Of a DNA stretch of 34,470 nt, positions 1 to 8,709 are shown one piece after another; within the stretch, counting starts at the first letter, position 1, and every line of letters begins with the position of its first letter. A program made the position numbers and the translations under genes. The notes below the pieces were generated by a model. That model had not been told where the DNA came from. It saw only the letters and a program-made list of their open reading frames with translations, and did no database searches. The stretch comes from Planococcus glaciei (lineage in GTDB: Bacteria > Bacillota > Bacilli > Bacillales_A > Planococcaceae): positions 1 to 34,470 of the forward strand of contig NZ_FNDC01000025.1 of assembly GCF_900099655.1 (NCBI RefSeq), in the 5' to 3' direction.

Positions 1-355
1 TGGTACTATGGCTTCTGCTGACTTCTGGTTGTTCAGCTGCCCATCACTGGGCAGGTTACCAAGGGTACTTGGCGTTTCAACCAGACCTCCCCGGGTAAGA
101 ACGCAATCTTTCCCTCCACCTATCTGCTTCATTTACTGCATGCGACCTTCGGCAGAAAGGGCTTTGCCTTGTTCAGCAGACTCACCCAATCGCACATAGC
201 CTTGTATGAAGTTCGTGTTCCTCAGACCGGAGGTTTGCCGCCCGCTTCCTTCAGATTCCACGTCGCCGTGGACACCCTTGCGCTTGGCTAACGGTTACTT
301 CTGCCTTCACCGTTCGGGACTTGCACCCTATAGATTACGCCCATGCCGGGCACAC
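1..355 (-). mobile_element. Group IIC (bacterial class C) intron, 5' part: domains I-III, truncated by the window edge
   Basis: Read on the minus strand, the element starts at 355 with GTGTGCCCGGCATGGGC, a canonical group II 5' boundary (GUGYG). It continues with blocks I recall from the crystallised Oceanobacillus iheyensis group IIC intron: the segment reading GGGTGCAAGTCCCGAACGGT (about 329-310), the AAGGGTGTCC...GGAAGCGGGCGGCAAACC stretch (about 272-234), and the domain II/III region ending in AGAAGTCAGCAGAAGCCATA near position 6. Domain IV, which carries the reverse transcriptase/maturase in intact copies, and domains V-VI would lie left of position 1. The 5' exon is a terminator hairpin (361-390). 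Insertion just past an intrinsic terminator is the known target preference of class C introns. Whether this copy is complete and mobile cannot be judged here. Confidence 0.88.
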
Positions 356-390
356 TGAAAAAGGCCAAACGCTAAAAAGCGTCCGGCCTT
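356..390 (-). terminator. Intrinsic terminator of the M23 peptidase gene and intron target site
   Basis: On the minus strand AAGGCCGGACGC (390-379) pairs with GCGTTTGGCCTT (372-361) around a TTTTTA loop, giving a 12-bp stem with two G-U pairs. A short TTTCA follows, and then the intron begins at 355. The U-tract is therefore cut short by the intron. The hairpin starts 5 nt after the M23 stop codon. Confidence 0.85.
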
Positions 391-394
391 CAGA

Positions 395-1828
395 TTATTT
401 ATTAATATATTTTAACGGGTCTTGCGTAACGCCGTTCAAAGAAACTTCAAAATGCAGATGGACGCCGGTAGAACGGCCGGTATTTCCCATATTCCCCAAT
501 TTCGTTCCTTGCGGGACCACGTCTCCGGCTTTGACGTCAATCGAAGACAAATGGGCGTAGATGGTTTCAAATCCGTTTTGATGGTCGACAACCACCCGGT
601 TCCCGAATGTCCCAGCCGCACCGGCCGCTTTTACTACGCCGTGGTCGGCCGACTTGATGGCCGGTCCGCTTGAACGGGCAATGTCGATGCCGTTATGAAG
701 ACGCCCCCAGCGATGGCCTCTTTTGCTGGTGATTTCGCCGCCTTCTGCCGGCCACGCAAATGTCCCGGTGCCGACTGACGGAGGAGGCATCGTGCCGGTT
801 GAAACGATATGGTCAATCGGCTCCAATGTGGCTTGCTCTGCTACGACTTCTCTCGAAATTTCCTGGCCGTTGCCGGTTTCCACTGCTGAAGTAACATGCT
901 TTCTGCCGTTTTTCCCTTGCTGCTTGAGCTTCGTTTCGCCCTTTATTAACTTGGGATCGTCTTCTTTTAGAGACTTATGCGGAATCAGCGCAATCTGTTT
1001 CTGCTGTTTTTTCACTTGCACCGTCACCAAAGGTTCGGCTGCTGATGCATTCAGCTGTGTGCCAGGTGCTAATTGAGCAAGGTTGATGCCCGGATTCAAA
1101 GCCGCAAGCTCTTCTGTTTTCATCCCGAACGCATAAGCCAGCTTTTCGGCTTCATCGCCTTCACGAACCGTGTAAGAACGTTCGCCGGTCAGCAAGTATT
1201 TCGCAGCCTGGTCCGGTTCCATGACACCCGCCGGATTTGCCTGTTTCGCAGCTCCCGACAAGTTCTTAGTGATGGTTAAATCGATAAGATTCGCTTGTCC
1301 CGGCTCCAATTCCGGCAAAGGGGCATTTGTCTGCTTCCGCTCTTCCCAGGCGGCCAGCTCTTCCGGTGTGGCGTAGGTCAATTTCAAATGCTGGATCAAG
1401 GCCTCATACGCCGCTTGATCTTTCACTTGAAGCACTTCCCGGCCATTGACCGATAATGCAAAAGCGGAAGCTTGGATTTCCACTTCTTTAGCAGCTGCTG
1501 CCAAAATTTCCTGTTCATTTGGCAAACTGCGTTCAAACACTTTTTCTTCAACCACATTGAAGCTTTCGTCCACTTCCAGCTCCAACGCGGCAAATTGCGG
1601 CTGAAGCTGGCTGCGTTTTTCTTCTATCATGTTTTCCACTGCCTGGTCGTCCGAAACTGTGCCCAGGTAGTGTCCATCATTGTACAAGTGGTAAACCGGC
1701 TGAAGGCTGTGCTTGTTCTCAGACGTTGCAAATACCGGTGTGAAGCTGAGCCCTGTCAGCAACAATACCGAAGCGGCAGCTGCCTTTAAAAACGTCCGGC
1801 CGGCTGCCGGTTGTTGAATGTTCTTCAT
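395..1828 (-). CDS. Secreted LysM / M23-family peptidoglycan endopeptidase
   Basis: This is a 477-residue exported protein predicted to cleave peptide cross-bridges of peptidoglycan outside the membrane. Residues 1-34 form a signal peptide: a basic start, a hydrophobic core AAAASVLLLTGL, and a small-residue cleavage region ending PVFA. A LysM domain lies at about 217-263 (SYTVREGDEAEKLAYAFGM), followed by a lysine-rich linker. The C-terminal M23 (LytM) domain keeps all ligands: H378 and D382 in HNGID, H426 in YAHLS, and H457/H459 in HLHFE, so it should be an active zinc peptidase. The ATG has an AAAGGAG site 13 nt upstream, which is long spacing. It lies downstream of purA but behind purA's terminator. 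In related genomes a similar gene precedes walRK, which would lie beyond the intron. WalR control is plausible but not shown. Confidence 0.85.
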   Translation of the reverse strand: MKNIQQPAAGRTFLKAAAASVLLLTGLSFTPVFATSENKHSLQPVYHLYNDGHYLGTVSDDQAVENMIEEKRSQLQPQFAALELEVDESFNVVEEKVFERSLPNEQEILAAAAKEVEIQASAFALSVNGREVLQVKDQAAYEALIQHLKLTYATPEELAAWEERKQTNAPLPELEPGQANLIDLTITKNLSGAAKQANPAGVMEPDQAAKYLLTGERSYTVREGDEAEKLAYAFGMKTEELAALNPGINLAQLAPGTQLNASAAEPLVTVQVKKQQKQIALIPHKSLKEDDPKLIKGETKLKQQGKNGRKHVTSAVETGNGQEISREVVAEQATLEPIDHIVSTGTMPPPSVGTGTFAWPAEGGEITSKRGHRWGRLHNGIDIARSSGPAIKSADHGVVKAAGAAGTFGNRVVVDHQNGFETIYAHLSSIDVKAGDVVPQGTKLGNMGNTGRSTGVHLHFEVSLNGVTQDPLKYINK

Positions 1829-2080
1829 AAATATTCGGTAACTCCTTTTGCTTCTATGTAAAGCCCGCTGGCTTTCGTTTGATTTAAATGAACCTTTCCC
1901 ACTCTAGCACAATTTGCCTGTAAATTAGCCGATTTCCAGCTCTGTAATCCAACTGAAGCATTCTTGCCAAATCCTTCTAAAAAGCCGAGAAAGAGCAAGG
2001 AAGCGACTCTTTTCTTGCATGCGAAAAGTAACGATCTTTTTTTCTTAACTTCAATAAAACACGTTTTCCTATCGCTTTTC

Positions 2081-2101
2081 TGTAATATTTGTCATATTAC
2101 A
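2081..2101. promoter_or_regulatory. Perfect inverted repeat upstream of the M23 peptidase gene
   Basis: TGTAATAT (2081-2088) and ATATTACA (2094-2101) are perfect complementary arms around the 5-nt spacer TTGTC. Each arm begins with TGTAAT on its own strand, which matches the WalR half-site TGTWAH. WalR sites are usually direct rather than inverted repeats, so the regulator is unknown. Confidence 0.4.
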
Positions 2102-2153
2102 TCCTGGAAATACTAGGGGAAATGTGTCTTTTCTGTTAAATTCGTTATTAACC

Positions 2154-2192
2154 ACAAAAAAAAGAGCTGAAACGGATTTCGTTTCAGCTCTT
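2154..2192 (-). terminator. Intrinsic terminator of purA
   Basis: A 13-bp perfect stem on the minus strand (AAGAGCTGAAACG with CGTTTCAGCTCTT, 5-nt loop) is followed by a run of eight T (complement of 2156-2163). It sits 25 nt beyond the purA stop. Confidence 0.92.
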
Positions 2193-2217
2193 ACTATTCA
2201 ATTTCCCTTAGTGCTTC

Positions 2218-3504
2218 TTAACGCCAAACGCTTGTTACGATGTTCGTCTGGTTGCGGTCTGGACCAACTGAGAAGATGGAAATCTGGACGCCTGTCAACT
2301 GGGCAATGCGCTCCAAGTAATGGCGTGCGTTTTCCGGAAGTTCATCCAAAGATTTGCATTTCGTTACATCTTCCGACCAGCCTGGAAGTTCTTCGTAGAC
2401 CGGTTCGCAATCTGCCAGCATGCGCAGGTTTGCCGGGTATTCTGTGATCAACTCGCCGTTGTAGCGGTAAGCGGTACAGATTTTCACCGTTTCAAGGCCT
2501 GTCAATACGTCAATCGAGTTAACCGTCAAATCCGTCAATCCACTGACGCGTCTTGCATGGCGGACAACAACACTGTCGAACCAGCCAATGCGGCGCGGAC
2601 GTCCTGTTGTTGTGCCGTACTCTTTGCCGACTTCACGGATCTGCTGACCGACTTCGTCAAACAATTCCGTCGGGAACGGACCGTCGCCGACGCGTGATGT
2701 ATAGGCTTTACATACACCGATGACGTGCTGGATCGTTGTCGGGCCGACGCCGGCACCGATAGTCACTCCGCCCGCTACCGGGTTTGATGAAGTAACGAAT
2801 GGATATGTACCTTGGTCGATATCCAGCATCACGCCTTGTGCACCTTCAAAAAGAACGCGGCGGCCGTCATCGATGGCATCGTTCAATACTTTTGATGTAT
2901 CGGTTACATACTTTGCAATTTCCTGACCATATTCATAATACTCTTCCATGATTTCTTCAACCGTGAATCCTTCCGTTTCATAAAACTTCTCGAACATCCG
3001 GTTTTTCTCGTTCAAGTTCATGCGAAGCTTTTCCTCGAACACAACATGATCCAACAGGTCCGCCATGCGGATGCCGACACGCGCTGCTTTGTCCATATAA
3101 GCAGGCCCGATGCCTTTTCCTGTGGTTCCGATTTTGTTGGCTCCACGTCTTGCTTCTTCCACTTCGTCCTGCTTGATGTGGTAAGGAAGAATGACGTGTG
3201 CGCGGTTGGAAATGCGCAGGTTTTCAGTTGTGACGCCTCGTGCATGCAAGGCTTTAAGTTCTTTTACAAGAGCTTTCGGATCCACTACCATACCGTTGCC
3301 GATCACTGAAATTTTGTCCTTGTAAAAAATCCCTGATGGAATCAAATGCAGCTTGTACGTTTCGCCGCCGAAAATGATGGTATGTCCGGCATTGTTGCCG
3401 CCTTGGTAACGCGCAATTACTTCTGCGTGTTCGGATAGAAAATCCGTAATTTTCCCTTTTCCTTCGTCTCCCCATTGCGTTCCTACTACTACGACTGATG
3501 TCAT
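2218..3504 (-). CDS. purA: Adenylosuccinate synthetase
   Basis: PurA joins IMP and aspartate using GTP to make adenylosuccinate, the first committed step from IMP to AMP in the cytoplasm. The 428-residue protein starts with the family hallmark [15 protein letters not shown] (GTP-binding loop, about residues 4-18). It also carries NAGHTI and the IMP-site segment [14 protein letters not shown] place the start at the ATG at 3504 (MTSVVVVG): an upstream in-frame GTG at 3513 lies inside the GGAGGTG Shine-Dalgarno and would remove it. The length matches the usual 428-430 residues. The gene is a single unit with its own strong promoter at 3550-3578 and a terminator at each end. Confidence 0.97.
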   Translation of the reverse strand: MTSVVVVGTQWGDEGKGKITDFLSEHAEVIARYQGGNNAGHTIIFGGETYKLHLIPSGIFYKDKISVIGNGMVVDPKALVKELKALHARGVTTENLRISNRAHVILPYHIKQDEVEEARRGANKIGTTGKGIGPAYMDKAARVGIRMADLLDHVVFEEKLRMNLNEKNRMFEKFYETEGFTVEEIMEEYYEYGQEIAKYVTDTSKVLNDAIDDGRRVLFEGAQGVMLDIDQGTYPFVTSSNPVAGGVTIGAGVGPTTIQHVIGVCKAYTSRVGDGPFPTELFDEVGQQIREVGKEYGTTTGRPRRIGWFDSVVVRHARRVSGLTDLTVNSIDVLTGLETVKICTAYRYNGELITEYPANLRMLADCEPVYEELPGWSEDVTKCKSLDELPENARHYLERIAQLTGVQISIFSVGPDRNQTNIVTSVWR

Positions 3505-3549
3505 CGTCCGCACCTCCGTTAGGCTTATGCCCTTGTTTCAACAGACTCA

Positions 3550-3578
3550 ATTGTACCAAGCAAAGGGCTCCAAGTCAA
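3550..3578 (-). promoter_or_regulatory. Sigma-A promoter of purA
   Basis: On the minus strand TTGACT (3578-3573), a 17-nt spacer, and TACAAT (3555-3550) preceded by TGG form a near-consensus promoter with an extended -10. Transcription would start about 40 nt upstream of the purA ATG. No PurR box (paired CGAA motifs) or guanine riboswitch was recognised in this short leader. Confidence 0.85.
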
Positions 3579-3587
3579 TGAAAAATA

Positions 3588-3640
3588 CAAGAAAACACGA
3601 ACGATGAATGCATAGTCGCATTCATACGTTCGTGTTTTTT
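3588..3640 (-). terminator. Intrinsic terminator of the yybS-gdpP-rplI-dnaB operon
   Basis: AACACGAACG plus ATGAATGC pair with GCATTCAT plus CGTTCGTGTT, giving an 18-bp stem with a single bulged base and the loop ATAGTC (3594-3636). On the minus strand it starts at the dnaB stop codon and ends in a short TTTTC. The U-tract is modest but the stem is strong. Confidence 0.8.
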
Positions 3641-5003
3641 AAAAGTCACCGCCGGATTCGTGCTGGCTCCAGTCAATGGTGACGAATTTATTGTATTCCT
3701 TCACAAATGCCAATTTAACCGTTCCGGTCGGGCCGTTACGCTGCTTGGCAATAATGATCTCAATCATGTTCTGGTCTTCGGTTTCCTTGTCGTAGTAATC
3801 TTCCCGGTACAGGAAAGAAACGATATCGGCATCCTGCTCGATCGATCCGGATTCACGCAAATCCGACATCATCGGCCGTTTGTCTTGCCGCTGCTCAACG
3901 CCACGGGACAACTGGGAAAGGGCGATAACCGGCACTTCCAGTTCCCGCGCCAAGCCTTTCAGCGAGCGGGAAATATCCGATACTTCCTGCTGGCGGTTCT
4001 CGCCGGATTTTCCGGGTCCCTGGATCAGCTGAAGGTAATCGATCATGATCATGCCAAGGCCGTATTCCTGCTTCAAGCGGCGGCATTTCGCACGGATGTC
4101 ATTGACCCGGATTCCCGGCGTATCATCGATAAAAATGCCGGCGTTGGACAAGCTGCCCATCGCCATCGTGAGTTTCCGCCAGTCTTCGTTCTGGAGCGCT
4201 CCGGTCCGCATGATTTGTGCATCGATATTTCCTTCCGCACAAAGCATACGCATAACCAGCTGTTCAGCACCCATCTCGAGACTGAAAATCGCGACGTTTT
4301 CATCCGTTTTGGTGGCAACGTTCTGCGCCACGTTCAACGCGAAAGCTGTCTTACCGACAGAAGGCCGTGCAGCTACGATAATGAGGTCGTTTCGCTGGAA
4401 CCCTGCCGTGATCTTATCCAAGTCCCGGAAGCCCGTAGGAATGCCTGTAACGTCGCCTTTGCGGGTATGCAGCAGTTCGATGTTGTCGTAAGTCTTTACT
4501 AAAACATCTTTGATGTGAATAAAGTCGCCGGCATTTTTCCGGCTCGACACTTCCATCATTTTCTTCTCTGCTTCAGCAAGCAGCGCCTGCACTTCGTCTT
4601 CGCGCGTAAAACCGTCTTCCACAATCGAAGTCGCTACGCGGATAAGGCGTCGCAGAAGCGATTTCTCTTCCACGATATGGGCATAATGCGCCACGTTCGC
4701 CGCGGTCGGAACCGCATTGGCAATTTCCGTCAAATACGACAGGCCGCCGACGTCTTCCAGTTCTTTTTTGGCGGATAACTCTTCTGTAACCGTTACAACA
4801 TCAATCGCTTTGCCGTGGTCCGATAAATTGAGCATGGTCTGGAAGATTTTCTGGTGCGCGATGCGGTAAAAATCTTCCGGCATGACAATTTCAGCCACGG
4901 AAATGAGCGACTGCGGTTCTAAAAAGATGGCCCCAATAACCGATTGCTCGGCTTCATGGTTATGCGGAGGGACGCGATCTATTGTTTCGTTCATTTGGTT
5001 CAT
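3639..5003 (-). CDS. dnaB: Replicative DNA helicase (DnaB; called DnaC in B. subtilis)
   Basis: This is the hexameric 5'-3' helicase that unwinds DNA ahead of the replisome. The 454-residue protein has the N-terminal DnaB domain (RVPPHNHEAEQSVIGAIF, about 10-27) and a RecA-like C-terminal domain. Walker A is ARPSVGKTA (212-220), and the ATPase core continues with MIMIDYLQLI and QLSRGVEQRQDKRP. The start at 5003 lies 4 nt after the rplI stop. The Shine-Dalgarno is weak, so translational coupling to rplI is likely. A second in-frame ATG at codon 4 is possible. It is the last gene of the operon, and the order rplI-dnaB-purA is conserved in Bacillales. Confidence 0.97.
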   Translation of the reverse strand: MNQMNETIDRVPPHNHEAEQSVIGAIFLEPQSLISVAEIVMPEDFYRIAHQKIFQTMLNLSDHGKAIDVVTVTEELSAKKELEDVGGLSYLTEIANAVPTAANVAHYAHIVEEKSLLRRLIRVATSIVEDGFTREDEVQALLAEAEKKMMEVSSRKNAGDFIHIKDVLVKTYDNIELLHTRKGDVTGIPTGFRDLDKITAGFQRNDLIIVAARPSVGKTAFALNVAQNVATKTDENVAIFSLEMGAEQLVMRMLCAEGNIDAQIMRTGALQNEDWRKLTMAMGSLSNAGIFIDDTPGIRVNDIRAKCRRLKQEYGLGMIMIDYLQLIQGPGKSGENRQQEVSDISRSLKGLARELEVPVIALSQLSRGVEQRQDKRPMMSDLRESGSIEQDADIVSFLYREDYYDKETEDQNMIEIIIAKQRNGPTGTVKLAFVKEYNKFVTIDWSQHESGGDF

Positions 5004-5007
5004 GGGC

Positions 5008-5457
5008 TTACGCTTCTTCTGTTACATGGACTTTAAGCGTAGCCGTGACATCCTGGTGCAGTTTAACCGGAACGTTCGTGTAGCCTAGAGCACGGATGGC
5101 GTCGTCCAATTCCATCTTGCGCTTGTCCAGTTTGATGCCGTGTGCTTTTTCAAGCGCTGTCGCCACTTGTTTGGTCGTAATGGAACCGAACAGGCGGCCA
5201 CCTTCACCGGATTTCGCTTTCAGTTCGATTGTCAGGCTTTCCAGTTTTTCTTTCAGCGCTTTTGCATCTTCCAGCTCCTGGGCTGCTTCTTTTTCCTGCT
5301 TTTTCTTCTGGCCGGCCAATTGGCTGATCGCCGCTTGGTCCGCTTCTTTCGCCAAGTTGTTTTTCAACAGAAAGTTATGTGCATAGCCGTCTGCTACGTT
5401 TTTCACTTCGCCTTTTTTGCCTTTGCCTTTTACGTCTTTCAAAAATATTACTCTCAT
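5008..5457 (-). CDS. rplI: 50S ribosomal protein L9
   Basis: L9 is a large-subunit protein with two globular RNA-binding domains joined by a long helix. The 149-residue protein begins [21 protein letters not shown], the N-terminal domain signature, then has [13 protein letters not shown], a charged alanine/glutamate/lysine-rich helix (about 45-75), and the C-terminal RLFGSIT domain. The length is typical. Its ATG overlaps the gdpP stop (ATGA), and its Shine-Dalgarno AGGGAGG lies inside the gdpP end, so the two are translationally coupled. Confidence 0.97.
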   Translation of the reverse strand: MRVIFLKDVKGKGKKGEVKNVADGYAHNFLLKNNLAKEADQAAISQLAGQKKKQEKEAAQELEDAKALKEKLESLTIELKAKSGEGGRLFGSITTKQVATALEKAHGIKLDKRKMELDDAIRALGYTNVPVKLHQDVTATLKVHVTEEA

Positions 5458-7430
5458 TCCACTTTTCCTCCCTCATACTGTTCCGTTATCACTTGTTTCA
5501 ATTGAGCGATTGCTTCGTCTATCGTCACGCCAGGCATCTGGGTGGCTGCATTGGTTAAATGGCCCCCGCCGCCAAGGTTTTCCATGGCGATCTGGACATT
5601 GACTTCACCCAGCGAGCGGGCTGAAATGCCGATTCCGCCTTCGCTGCGTTCTGCAACCACAAATGACGCATTAACGTCCTTCATTGTTAACAGGATATCT
5701 GCCGTCTGGGCAATCAATACCGGACTGTAGATCCGTCCGGCCTCACCCCGGGCAATTGCAATGCCGTTGCCGACAAATTCAACCGTCTGAACGATTTTGG
5801 CACGTTCGACGTACGTATCCAGGTCTTCTTTCAACAAACGCTGCACAAGCACTGTATCGGCCCCGTTCGAACGCAAATAAGAAGCGGCTTCAAACGTTCG
5901 GGCGCCGGTGCGCAGCGTAAAGCTTTTGGTATCGACGATAATGCCCGCAAGCATGGCCGTCGCTTCCAGCATCGACAGCTTCTCGTGTTTCGGCTGATAC
6001 TCAATCAGCTCGGTAACCAGTTCCGCGGTCGATGATGCATAAGGTTCCATATAAACAAGCATCGTATTGGTGATGAATTCTTCTCCGCGGCGGTGGTGGT
6101 CGATCAAAACGACTCGTTCCATCCGCTGAAGCACCCGTTCGTCGATCACCATCGACGGTTTATGGGTATCCACAATGACCAGCAGGGAATTGTCCGTCAT
6201 TTCGGCCAGCGCTTCTTCCGGTGTGATAAACCGGTCAAACAGCTCGTCGTCCTGGCGAATCTCTTCCATCAGGCGCATAACCGAGCGGTCGTATTCATTG
6301 AAATCCAGCACAATACTGCTTTTGACTTTGTTCATCGCCGCCATTTTTGATACACCGACGGCTGCCCCGATGGCATCCATATCCGGCAATTTATGGCCCA
6401 TGACGAAAACGTGGTCGCTTTCCTGGATCAAATCACGAAGCGCATGTGAAATGACGCGCGCCCGCACCCGTGTCCGTTTTTCGACCGGATTCGTTTTGCC
6501 GCCGTAGAATTTCACTTTGCCGCTCGGGTTTTTGATCGCGACTTGGTCGCCGCCGCGCCCGAGCACCAAATCGAGGCCGGACTGCGCCATGCTGCCAAGT
6601 TCGACAAGCGATGCGGATCCCGCACCTACCCCGATGCTCAGCGTCAGCGCCAAATTGTCTTTTGATGTCACTTCCCGGATATCGTCTAAAATGGCGAACT
6701 TCGACAGCTCCAGCTCTTTTAGGATGGACTCATTGAAAACAGCCATGAACCGGTCTGACGAAATCCGTTTGACGAAAATGCCGTAATGCGCACCCCATTC
6801 ATTGATGAGCGACGTCACGAGGCTGTTCAAATTGCTTCGCGTCTGGTCATCCATCCCTTGGGCCAGTTCATCGTAGTTATCGATAAACAAGATGCCGATC
6901 ACTGTCCGGTCGGCGTAATACAAGGTTTCGATTTCCACTTGTTCCGTAATATCGAATAAATAAAACAAGCGGTCATCCGCTTTGTAATAAACCCGGTATT
7001 TGCGTTCGCCAAGAGCAATGATCATATCCCCGGCTTCTTCGGATTTCACCAATGTCTGAAATTCATCCGATAAGCTGTAAAGGGATTCCCCGATCAATGT
7101 GTCGTATTCCAGCATCGATGTCATATAAGGGTTTGCCCATTCAATATCGAAGTTTTCATTGACCAGCAAAATCCCGATTGGCATTTCCAGCAGCGCTTCT
7201 TCACCGACTTTCTTCATCCGGTAAGACAGCGTTTCTATATGTTTTTCGGTTGCTTCGTACACCCGCTTTTCGGTAACCCAGGCATAGACAAACAGTGCAC
7301 CGAAAAGAATGATGAATATGCCTCCTACCCATTCTGACCTCAGTGAGATCAAAATTGCCGCTGCCAAGCCAAGTATCAGCAGCGCCAATAAAGGGAGTCG
7401 AAGTTTTCTTTGTCTAAAAAAAGCCGACAT
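5454..7430 (-). CDS. gdpP: Cyclic-di-AMP phosphodiesterase GdpP
   Basis: GdpP (YybT) hydrolyses the second messenger c-di-AMP to pApA and so affects cell-wall stress, potassium balance and beta-lactam tolerance. The 658-residue protein has two N-terminal membrane helices (about 12-30 and 35-52), a PAS-like region (about 75-160), a degenerate GGDEF region (about 175-305, no GGDEF signature), and a DHH/DHHA1 phosphodiesterase. The metal ligands are all present: H346, D350 and D352 (GHKLPDMDA), D421 (VDTH), D444-H445-H446 (DHH) and D500 (VDTK). The DHHA1 GGGGH motif is near the C-terminus. The Shine-Dalgarno AGGAG overlaps the yybS stop region, and the gene overlaps rplI by 4 nt. Confidence 0.96.
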   Translation of the reverse strand: MSAFFRQRKLRLPLLALLILGLAAAILISLRSEWVGGIFIILFGALFVYAWVTEKRVYEATEKHIETLSYRMKKVGEEALLEMPIGILLVNENFDIEWANPYMTSMLEYDTLIGESLYSLSDEFQTLVKSEEAGDMIIALGERKYRVYYKADDRLFYLFDITEQVEIETLYYADRTVIGILFIDNYDELAQGMDDQTRSNLNSLVTSLINEWGAHYGIFVKRISSDRFMAVFNESILKELELSKFAILDDIREVTSKDNLALTLSIGVGAGSASLVELGSMAQSGLDLVLGRGGDQVAIKNPSGKVKFYGGKTNPVEKRTRVRARVISHALRDLIQESDHVFVMGHKLPDMDAIGAAVGVSKMAAMNKVKSSIVLDFNEYDRSVMRLMEEIRQDDELFDRFITPEEALAEMTDNSLLVIVDTHKPSMVIDERVLQRMERVVLIDHHRRGEEFITNTMLVYMEPYASSTAELVTELIEYQPKHEKLSMLEATAMLAGIIVDTKSFTLRTGARTFEAASYLRSNGADTVLVQRLLKEDLDTYVERAKIVQTVEFVGNGIAIARGEAGRIYSPVLIAQTADILLTMKDVNASFVVAERSEGGIGISARSLGEVNVQIAMENLGGGGHLTNAATQMPGVTIDEAIAQLKQVITEQYEGGKVE

Positions 7431-7444
7431 TTCTTTTCAGCTCC

Positions 7445-8395
7445 TCATTTTCCTTTGAAGTCATGTGCCCGTTTTACCCATCCCCGGATATCAAACCCGA
7501 GATCCACAATTCCGACAATGCTCGTAAACGACTGCAATGGAAATGCCAGAATCGTTACAAGAACAGCCACCCACTTCGGCCAGCCTTCTTGCTTGATGTA
7601 AAAATGATAAAAAGATACACCTTGCAGGAAAAGCAGGAATTGAAGAACAACGGATGCATTCATGAAAATCATATAAGGCATCGTTCCCGGCTGCAAATCT
7701 GACAGCAGCGAAACGAGCAAAACAATTAAATAATACCATAATACACTTTTCGGCAATTTCATATCCCGAAAAGGCGGAAATTTTGGAACTTCAATGCCAA
7801 GGCGCTTTAATACAGGCAGCAGAATCAGCAGCAACAGCCATACCGATATGAAAACCGACAGCACCAGCAAAGCCGGCAGCAAAGTCTCAAACGTCAGCGT
7901 CAGCTGATTGGCCATTTTATTGAACTCTTCCGTAGAAGCACCGACCTGGTCCATTAAGACGCTGGTCTGTTTAAAAGACGCTTCCATCGCGGTCATCATT
8001 TCTTCGATTACATTGATGCCAAACAGCCAGATCGATGCTATATACTGAAGCATCACCGATAATAGCAGCACAATGCTTGAAGCCATAAACATGAACAGCT
8101 TGCTTTTTTTACGATAGATCGACAAGCCGATGACAAGGCCGAGCGGAATGTGGATCAGCGCAATCGGCAAGGCGAGCAAACCGCCGACAATCGCCGATAA
8201 GATCAAACAGACCACTGAAAATAGAGCCGATGCTTGCCACGGATACTTTGCGCTGTACCAGGCGATTGGAACCGCTAAAAATAATGTCGTGACGACATTT
8301 AAAAGAGGCACGTAAACAGAGATGGCCAACAATACAGTAAAGACGGCTGCCATCAATGCCCCTTGAGTAAGTTGACTGGTTTGTTGATTTTGCAT
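7445..8395 (-). CDS. yybS: YybS-family (DUF2232) integral membrane protein
   Basis: This is a 316-residue hydrophobic protein of unknown biochemical role, found next to gdpP across Bacillales. Roughly eight membrane segments are visible, for example GALMAAVFTVLLAISVYVPL near the N-terminus, a pair around the IVGGLLALPIALIHIPLG stretch, and a C-terminal set ending in a short cytoplasmic KRAHDFKGK. I place the start at the ATG at 8395 (MQNQQTSQ), with AGAAGGGG about 12 nt upstream. The longer reading frame up to 8512 would run through the promoter at 8439-8467 and is rejected. A middle ATG at 8430 would leave almost no leader. Operon: yybS, gdpP, rplI, dnaB. Confidence 0.85.
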   Translation of the reverse strand: MQNQQTSQLTQGALMAAVFTVLLAISVYVPLLNVVTTLFLAVPIAWYSAKYPWQASALFSVVCLILSAIVGGLLALPIALIHIPLGLVIGLSIYRKKSKLFMFMASSIVLLLSVMLQYIASIWLFGINVIEEMMTAMEASFKQTSVLMDQVGASTEEFNKMANQLTLTFETLLPALLVLSVFISVWLLLLILLPVLKRLGIEVPKFPPFRDMKLPKSVLWYYLIVLLVSLLSDLQPGTMPYMIFMNASVVLQFLLFLQGVSFYHFYIKQEGWPKWVAVLVTILAFPLQSFTSIVGIVDLGFDIRGWVKRAHDFKGK

Positions 8396-8438
8396 TTGCT
8401 TGTTTTTCCCCTTCTTTCGGGTTGATTTCATCCTTATA

Positions 8439-8467
8439 ATTGTAACATGATTAAGGTTTTGGAACAA
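8439..8467 (-). promoter_or_regulatory. Promoter of the yybS-gdpP-rplI-dnaB operon
   Basis: On the minus strand TTGTTC (8467-8462), a 17-nt spacer and TACAAT (8444-8439) fit sigma-A. The -10 matches 5 of 6 and the -35 is weaker. It lies just beyond the terminator at 8511-8537, so this operon is transcribed separately from rpsF-ssb-rpsR. Confidence 0.65.
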
Positions 8468-8510
8468 AAAAGGGAAGTTCCGGAAGAAAGAGCAAGCCGA
8501 TTTTGGGCAC

Positions 8511-8537
8511 AAAAAAAAGACCGGTTTCCCGGTCTTT
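8511..8537 (-). terminator. Intrinsic terminator of the rpsF-ssb-rpsR operon
   Basis: On the minus strand AAAGACCGG and CCGGTCTTT form a 9-bp stem with a 4-nt loop (GAAA) followed by a long T-run. It is separated from the rpsR stop by hairpin element A. Confidence 0.93.
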
Positions 8538-8587
8538 CCTCTTGATAAAAGAAAATATACTCTTTAATTTGAAAGAAGTATGTCTGT

Positions 8588-8705
8588 GTCCAGACTCCAG
8601 CGCCCAGATTCTAGGGTCATAAGCCAACCCGGCTATGCGGCAAAGAGCGCCACTTCGCCGGTTCGTCTTATGCCCGTCGAATCTACACGGGCGCTTCCGC
8701 TTTTC
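8588..8705. repeat. Intergenic hairpin repeat, copy A (long form)
   Basis: On the plus strand the element begins GTCCAGACTCCAGCGCCC and ends GGGCGCTTCCGCTTTTC. Complementary arms nest: AGCGCCC/GGGCGCT (8599-8605, 8689-8695), AGATTC/GAATCT (8606-8611, 8679-8684), GGG(T)CATAAG/CTTATGCCC (8614-8623, 8667-8675) and CCGGC/GCCGG (8629-8633, 8657-8661). The RNA could fold into one long imperfect hairpin. The GCTTTTC end lies 4 nt from the rpsR stop codon. The flanks match copy B at 23591-23634 almost exactly. Confidence 0.8.
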
Positions 8706-8709
8706 TTTA

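Larger units (their letters stand above)
1829..2217. other. Intergenic region between purA and the M23 gene (~390 bp)
   Basis: No credible gene is seen here; the overlapping ORFs start inside purA antisense. It holds the purA terminator (2154-2192) and a perfect 8+8 inverted repeat at 2081-2101. On the minus strand a weak extended -10-like TGCTAGAGT lies about 80 nt before the M23 start, with no convincing -35. The promoter of the M23 gene is therefore not fixed. Confidence 0.5.

Noticed and set aside
8..199. 63-residue plus-strand ORF at the left edge
   Set aside because: It is antisense to structured intron RNA, so coding is unlikely.
3660..4502. 280-residue plus-strand ORF
   Set aside because: Fully antisense to dnaB, low-complexity mirror composition, no start signal or recognisable motif.
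8588..8705. CRISPR array or tRNA-like structure for the GC-rich segment after rpsR
   Set aside because: There are no regularly spaced direct repeats, and the fold is a single long hairpin without tRNA landmarks.
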